Shown: piece by piece, positions 60,312-64,000 of the stretch
How positions within the stretch are numbered: the first letter of the stretch is position 1
Layout: every line of letters starts with the position of its first letter
DNA from: Pseudomonas viridiflava
GTDB lineage: Bacteria; Pseudomonadota; Gammaproteobacteria; Pseudomonadales; Pseudomonadaceae
NCBI RefSeq assembly: GCF_001642795.1
Contig: NZ_LKEH01000015.1
Span: 31,319-95,318, forward strand
DNA length: 64,000 nt
Reading direction: 5' to 3'
Translations under genes and position numbers: made by a program
Notes under the pieces: model-generated
Told to the model about the DNA's origin: nothing
Database searches by the model: none
The model's input: only the letters and a program-made list of their open reading frames with translations

Positions 60312-62975
60312 GTGAGTGATTCCGGTCGAGCAGACGCATTACTGGCTCAATTGCCCCGCGACGGCCGAGGGCGGCTGAAGGTTTTTCTGGGCGCAGCGCC
60401 GGGCGTGGGCAAGACCTACGCCATGCTGCAGGCCGCTCACAAACAGCTGCGTCAGGGCGTGAACGTCATGGCAGGCGTCGTGGAGACCCACGGGCGTGCG
60501 GAAACCGAAGCCCTGCTCAACGGCCTGCCGCAGCAGCCGCTGTTGCGCAGCGAATACCGCGGCATGACGCTGGAAGAAATGGACCTGGACGCCTTGCTCA
60601 AGGCCGCGCCGAGTCTGGTACTGGTCGATGAACTGGCGCACAGCAATGCGCCCGGCAGTCGTCACGCCAAGCGCTGGCAGGATATTCAGGAGTTGCTGGC
60701 TGCGGGCATCGACGTTTACACCACGGTCAACGTTCAGCACTTGGAAAGCCTCAACGATCAAGTGCGCGGCATCACCGGCGTGCAGGTCCGCGAAACGCTG
60801 CCCGACTGGGTGTTGCAGGAAGCCTTCGATCTTATCCTGATCGACCTGCCGCCCCGCGAACTGCTGGAGCGGTTGCGTGAGGGCAAGGTCTACGTACCGG
60901 AGCAGGCACGCGCTGCCATCGACGCCTTCTTCACCCCGACCAACCTGAGTGCTCTGCGCGAACTGGCCATGCAGACCGCGGCTACCCAGGTCGACAACGA
61001 TCTGGCCCAGGGTTATCGGCAACTGGGGCAGGCCGCTCCGGCAGTGCGCGGTCGTTTGCTGGTGGGTATCGACGGCGATGCGCAGGCCGAGCGCCTTGTG
61101 CGTCATGCCAGCCGGGTCGCCCAGCGCCGTCACCTGCCGTGGAGCGCCGTGCATGTAGACGATGGGCAGACGCTGGACGAACAGTCCCGGGCGCGTCTGC
61201 AAGGTGCTCAGCAATTGGCCGAGCGGCTGGGCGGCGAAGTGGTGTCCCTGCGCGCCGGAGAGGTGGCCAGAACCCTGATTCAGCATGCGGTGGAGCGTCG
61301 TGCCAACGTGGTGCTGGTCGGCCAGTCGCATCGACACTGGCACCGGCGTATTTTCGGAGGCGGGGTGGCCGCAAGGCTGCTGCGCGAAGGGCACGGGCTG
61401 GAAGTCTGTGTGCTCGACGACAGCGAGCAGCAGCCCGACCAGCCGCCCCGCGCCCGGCCGCTTCGCGATGTGGTGTGGTTCGACTACGGGCTGGCGCTGA
61501 TCGCAACGGTGCTGGCCAGTCTGGTGGCGTGGGGCGTTTCGGGCGTGCTGGCGTTACCCAACATCTCTCTGATCTTTCTCGCGGCCGTGCTGCTGGTGGC
61601 GGTTCGCAGCAGCATGGGGCCGGCACTGGCCTGTGCCGGACTGTCGTTTCTGGCCTACGACTTTCTGTTCATTCCGCCCAGTTTCTCGCTGAGCATCCAG
61701 CGCGACGAAGACGTACTGACCCTGATGTTTTTCCTGCTGATGTCGGCGCTCACCGGCAAGCTGGCGGCACGTCAGCGTCGGCAGTTGCAGGCATTGCGCG
61801 ATACGCAGGAACAGACCAGCGAGTTGCTGGACCTGTCACGCAAGATGACCGCCGCCGCCGACAGCAAGGCGGTGTTTCATGCCGCTGAACAGCATTTCAG
61901 TGGCTGGAAGGAATTGAAGCTTTGTCTGCTGGATCGCGACAAGCAGGGCGGCTGGACCGTCGAGAGCGGCGGACCGCTGACCTTTACCGAGGCCGAGCGC
62001 GCTGCAGCCGACTGGGCCTGGCAGCATGAGCAGCCTGCGGGCAGCGGCACCGGCACCTTGCCGTCGGGGCAATGGTGGTGGTGGCCGATCACCGCCGAAG
62101 AGGGGCCGTTGGCGCTGCTCGGCGTCACGGCACGCAAGGGTCAGTCGTTCACGGCGCAGCACCGGCGCCTGCTGGCGGCGCTGACCCAACCCCTGGCTCA
62201 AGCCCTCGCACGTGCCCAATTGGCCGAAGAGCTGGAAGCGGCTCGCCTGCACGGTGAAACCGAACAATTGCGCAGCGCCTTGCTGGCGTCCGTCTCCCAT
62301 GACCTGCGCACGCCACTGACGTCCATGCGCGGCAGCATCGACAGCCTGCTGGCGCTGGGCGAGGCCATTCCACTGGAGGATCGTCGTGAACTGCTTGAGG
62401 GCACGCGCGACGAAGCCGAACGTCTGGATCGCTATATCCAGAACCTGCTGGACATGACCCGGCTCGGTCACGGCGCCTTGAAACTGGCCCGTGACTGGGT
62501 CTCGCCCGCTGACATCGTCGGCAGTGCGCTCAACCGGTTGCGTGCCGTGATGACGCCGTTGCAGGTCAGTACCCAGGTCGCCGAAGCGTTGCCGCTGCTG
62601 TACGTGCATGCTGCGCTGATCGAGCAGGCGCTGGTCAACGTACTGGAAAACGCTGCACGATTTTCGCCGCCGGAAGGACGCCTGCAAGTGGCGGCGGGCG
62701 TTATCGACAGCGAACTGTTTTTCTCGGTCAGCGATGAAGGGCCGGGTATTCCCGAAGAGGAGCGCGCGAAGATTTTCGACATGTTCTACACCGCCGCACG
62801 CGGCGACCGGGGCGGGCAGGGCACGGGGTTGGGGCTTGCGATCTGTCAGGGCATGGTCGGTGCGCATGGCGGCCGTTTGAGCGTCGGTGAAGGCATTGAC
62901 GGTCTGGGGACGCGCATCACCCTGTTCCTGCCGTTGCAGGCTCAGCCCGACGCCGAAACGGAGGAACCGGCTTGA
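60312..62975 (+). CDS. kdpD: Sensor histidine kinase KdpD
   Basis: An 887-residue inner-membrane kinase that senses potassium limitation. Order: the N-terminal KdpD domain with Walker A GAAPGVGKTYAML (near 28) and LVDELAHSNAPGSRH (near 109), a USP-like domain (about 245-365), four membrane helices (about 395-500), a GAF-type domain, HisKA with ASVSHDLRTPLTSMRGS near 662, and HATPase with NVLENAARFSPP and GQGTGLGLAICQG. The start is taken as GTG at 60312 (SDSGRADALLAQLP follows); a GTG four codons earlier has no room for a ribosome binding site. Confidence 0.96.
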   Translation: MSDSGRADALLAQLPRDGRGRLKVFLGAAPGVGKTYAMLQAAHKQLRQGVNVMAGVVETHGRAETEALLNGLPQQPLLRSEYRGMTLEEMDLDALLKAAPSLVLVDELAHSNAPGSRHAKRWQDIQELLAAGIDVYTTVNVQHLESLNDQVRGITGVQVRETLPDWVLQEAFDLILIDLPPRELLERLREGKVYVPEQARAAIDAFFTPTNLSALRELAMQTAATQVDNDLAQGYRQLGQAAPAVRGRLLVGIDGDAQAERLVRHASRVAQRRHLPWSAVHVDDGQTLDEQSRARLQGAQQLAERLGGEVVSLRAGEVARTLIQHAVERRANVVLVGQSHRHWHRRIFGGGVAARLLREGHGLEVCVLDDSEQQPDQPPRARPLRDVVWFDYGLALIATVLASLVAWGVSGVLALPNISLIFLAAVLLVAVRSSMGPALACAGLSFLAYDFLFIPPSFSLSIQRDEDVLTLMFFLLMSALTGKLAARQRRQLQALRDTQEQTSELLDLSRKMTAAADSKAVFHAAEQHFSGWKELKLCLLDRDKQGGWTVESGGPLTFTEAERAAADWAWQHEQPAGSGTGTLPSGQWWWWPITAEEGPLALLGVTARKGQSFTAQHRRLLAALTQPLAQALARAQLAEELEAARLHGETEQLRSALLASVSHDLRTPLTSMRGSIDSLLALGEAIPLEDRRELLEGTRDEAERLDRYIQNLLDMTRLGHGALKLARDWVSPADIVGSALNRLRAVMTPLQVSTQVAEALPLLYVHAALIEQALVNVLENAARFSPPEGRLQVAAGVIDSELFFSVSDEGPGIPEEERAKIFDMFYTAARGDRGGQGTGLGLAICQGMVGAHGGRLSVGEGIDGLGTRITLFLPLQAQPDAETEEPA

Positions 62976-63030
62976 GTCGATCCTGGGTTACGCTTGTGTT
63001 CACTTCCCGCATTGAAACGGCAGCGCACCG

Positions 63031-63723
63031 ATGAGTCAGACGGCAACCATACTGGTGATCGACGACGAGCCGCAGATCCGCAAATTCCTGCGCATCAGCC
63101 TCGTGTCGCAGGGCTATAAAGTGCTCGAAGCTGCCACTGGCGCGGAGGGACTGACTCAGGCGGCGCTGAACAAACCTGATCTGCTGGTGCTCGATCTGGG
63201 GCTGCCGGACATGGACGGCCAGCAGGTGCTGAGCGAGTTTCGCGAATGGTCGGCAGTGCCGGTCCTGGTGCTGTCGGTGCGCGCCAGCGAAGCGCAAAAG
63301 GTGCAGGCGCTGGACGCAGGCGCCAACGATTACGTGACCAAGCCGTTCGGCATTCAGGAGTTTCTGGCCAGGGTCAGGTCGTTGTTGCGTCAGTCCTCCG
63401 GCACTGAAAAAACCGAAGCTGCACTGACCTTCGGTCCGCTGACTGTGGACCTGGCATATCGCCGAGTGCTGCTGGACGGCAACGAAGTCGCACTGACCCG
63501 CAAGGAATACGCAGTGCTCGCGCAACTGGCGCGCCACCCAGGACGCGTCATCACCCAGCAGCAACTGCTCAAGGACATCTGGGGGCCGACCCATACCGAA
63601 GACAGCCACTACCTGCGCATTGTGGTGGGGCACCTGCGTCAGAAACTGGATGACGACCCGACCGCGCCGAGGTTCATCCTGACCGAGGCGGGCGTGGGGT
63701 ACCGGTTGCTGGCCAGGGATTGA
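63031..63723 (+). CDS. kdpE: Response regulator KdpE
   Basis: The 230-residue OmpR-family activator of kdpFABC. The receiver has ILVIDDEPQIRKFLRI at residue 7, the phosphoacceptor aspartate in LLVLDLGLPDMDGQQVL near 53 and the lysine in DYVTKPFGIQEFLARV near 104. The winged-helix domain contains LTRKEYAVLAQLARHPGRVI and ends VGYRLLARD. It follows kdpD by 55 bases. Confidence 0.98.
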   Translation: MSQTATILVIDDEPQIRKFLRISLVSQGYKVLEAATGAEGLTQAALNKPDLLVLDLGLPDMDGQQVLSEFREWSAVPVLVLSVRASEAQKVQALDAGANDYVTKPFGIQEFLARVRSLLRQSSGTEKTEAALTFGPLTVDLAYRRVLLDGNEVALTRKEYAVLAQLARHPGRVITQQQLLKDIWGPTHTEDSHYLRIVVGHLRQKLDDDPTAPRFILTEAGVGYRLLARD

Positions 63724-63766
63724 GCGCAGTGCCCGCAAACGTGCCGCTCTGCGCCACATCACGGCC

Positions 63767-63813
63767 GGACGCGGAGCGTCCTGAGAGGCGTTACCACGCT
63801 GGAGCGTGGTAAC
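63767..63813. repeat. Paired short stem-loops after kdpE
   Basis: GGACGC-GGA-GCGTCC (63767-63781) is followed by GTTACCACGC-TGGA-GCGTGGTAAC (63790-63813). Both are perfect hairpins. The pair looks like a dispersed repeat of the P. syringae type, and may also end the kdpDE transcript. The remaining bases to 64000 show no gene I can support. Confidence 0.6.
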
Positions 63814-64000
63814 GATCAGAGGTCTCAAGCACACCAATCACGCCCACTCCAGCGCTCATCGTTTTACACAAGTCACCTGGCTATCCAGAGAGGCAGCAGC
63901 ACTGATGCGCTTTTCTAACGCGATGGTAAGAACACCGCAGAACGCGACGTGGGTGAAGGCTGAGTCCTGGCGCTGATTCGGGGGGCAATCGGCATGGATG

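Overview
The window is chromosomal DNA from a member of the Pseudomonas syringae group. The evidence is the core gene order (sucCD, brnQ, htpG, a hybrid sensor kinase next to fabAB, gpsA, sixA), Pseudomonas-style proteins throughout, and a two-component pair (rhpRS) whose upstream DNA carries GTATC-N6-GATAC, the RhpR autoregulatory element known from P. syringae. No rRNA, tRNA or CRISPR array was seen.

Layout. (1) 0.2-20.9 kb is ordinary core genome: succinyl-CoA synthetase, a branched-chain amino acid carrier, a small lipoprotein, HtpG with a sigma32-like promoter, a dienelactone hydrolase, a pirin, unsaturated fatty acid synthesis (fabA-fabB), a PA1611-like hybrid kinase, gpsA, a DUF4389 membrane protein, sixA, a hotdog thioesterase, two alpha/beta hydrolases, a DUF4892 protein, an AI-2E-family membrane protein, and rhpS/rhpR. 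(2) 21.1-55.2 kb is an accessory block of about 34 kb between rhpR and the kdp operon. It holds three related Ig-like proteins without signal peptides (21.2, 26.0 and 38.4 kb), an autotransporter broken by one in-frame amber codon, a four-gene chaperone-usher fimbrial operon, a full-length RHS protein, and divergent from it a six-gene operon. That operon encodes an Ig-like protein, three proteins carrying four copies of a TULIP/P47-like plus Ig-like unit, a small secreted protein, and a second RHS protein that lacks the core and tip. A short LuxR-type DNA-binding protein closes the block. (3) 55.4-63.7 kb is kdpFABC-kdpDE, high-affinity potassium uptake and its regulators, with a REP cluster between kdpC and kdpD.

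The most interesting part is the divergent RHS / P47-like locus at 33.1-54.9 kb. P47 and OrfX proteins are known as TULIP-fold accessory proteins in clostridial neurotoxin clusters. Here the same kind of module appears to be duplicated, fused to Ig-like domains and linked to RHS shells. I infer a toxin-associated or cell-surface complex. The family assignment rests on reading motifs by eye and needs a profile or structure search. The rest of the island (fimbriae, autotransporter) is surface-exposed adhesion machinery, and its position next to rhpRS, a known virulence regulator, suggests but does not prove co-regulation.
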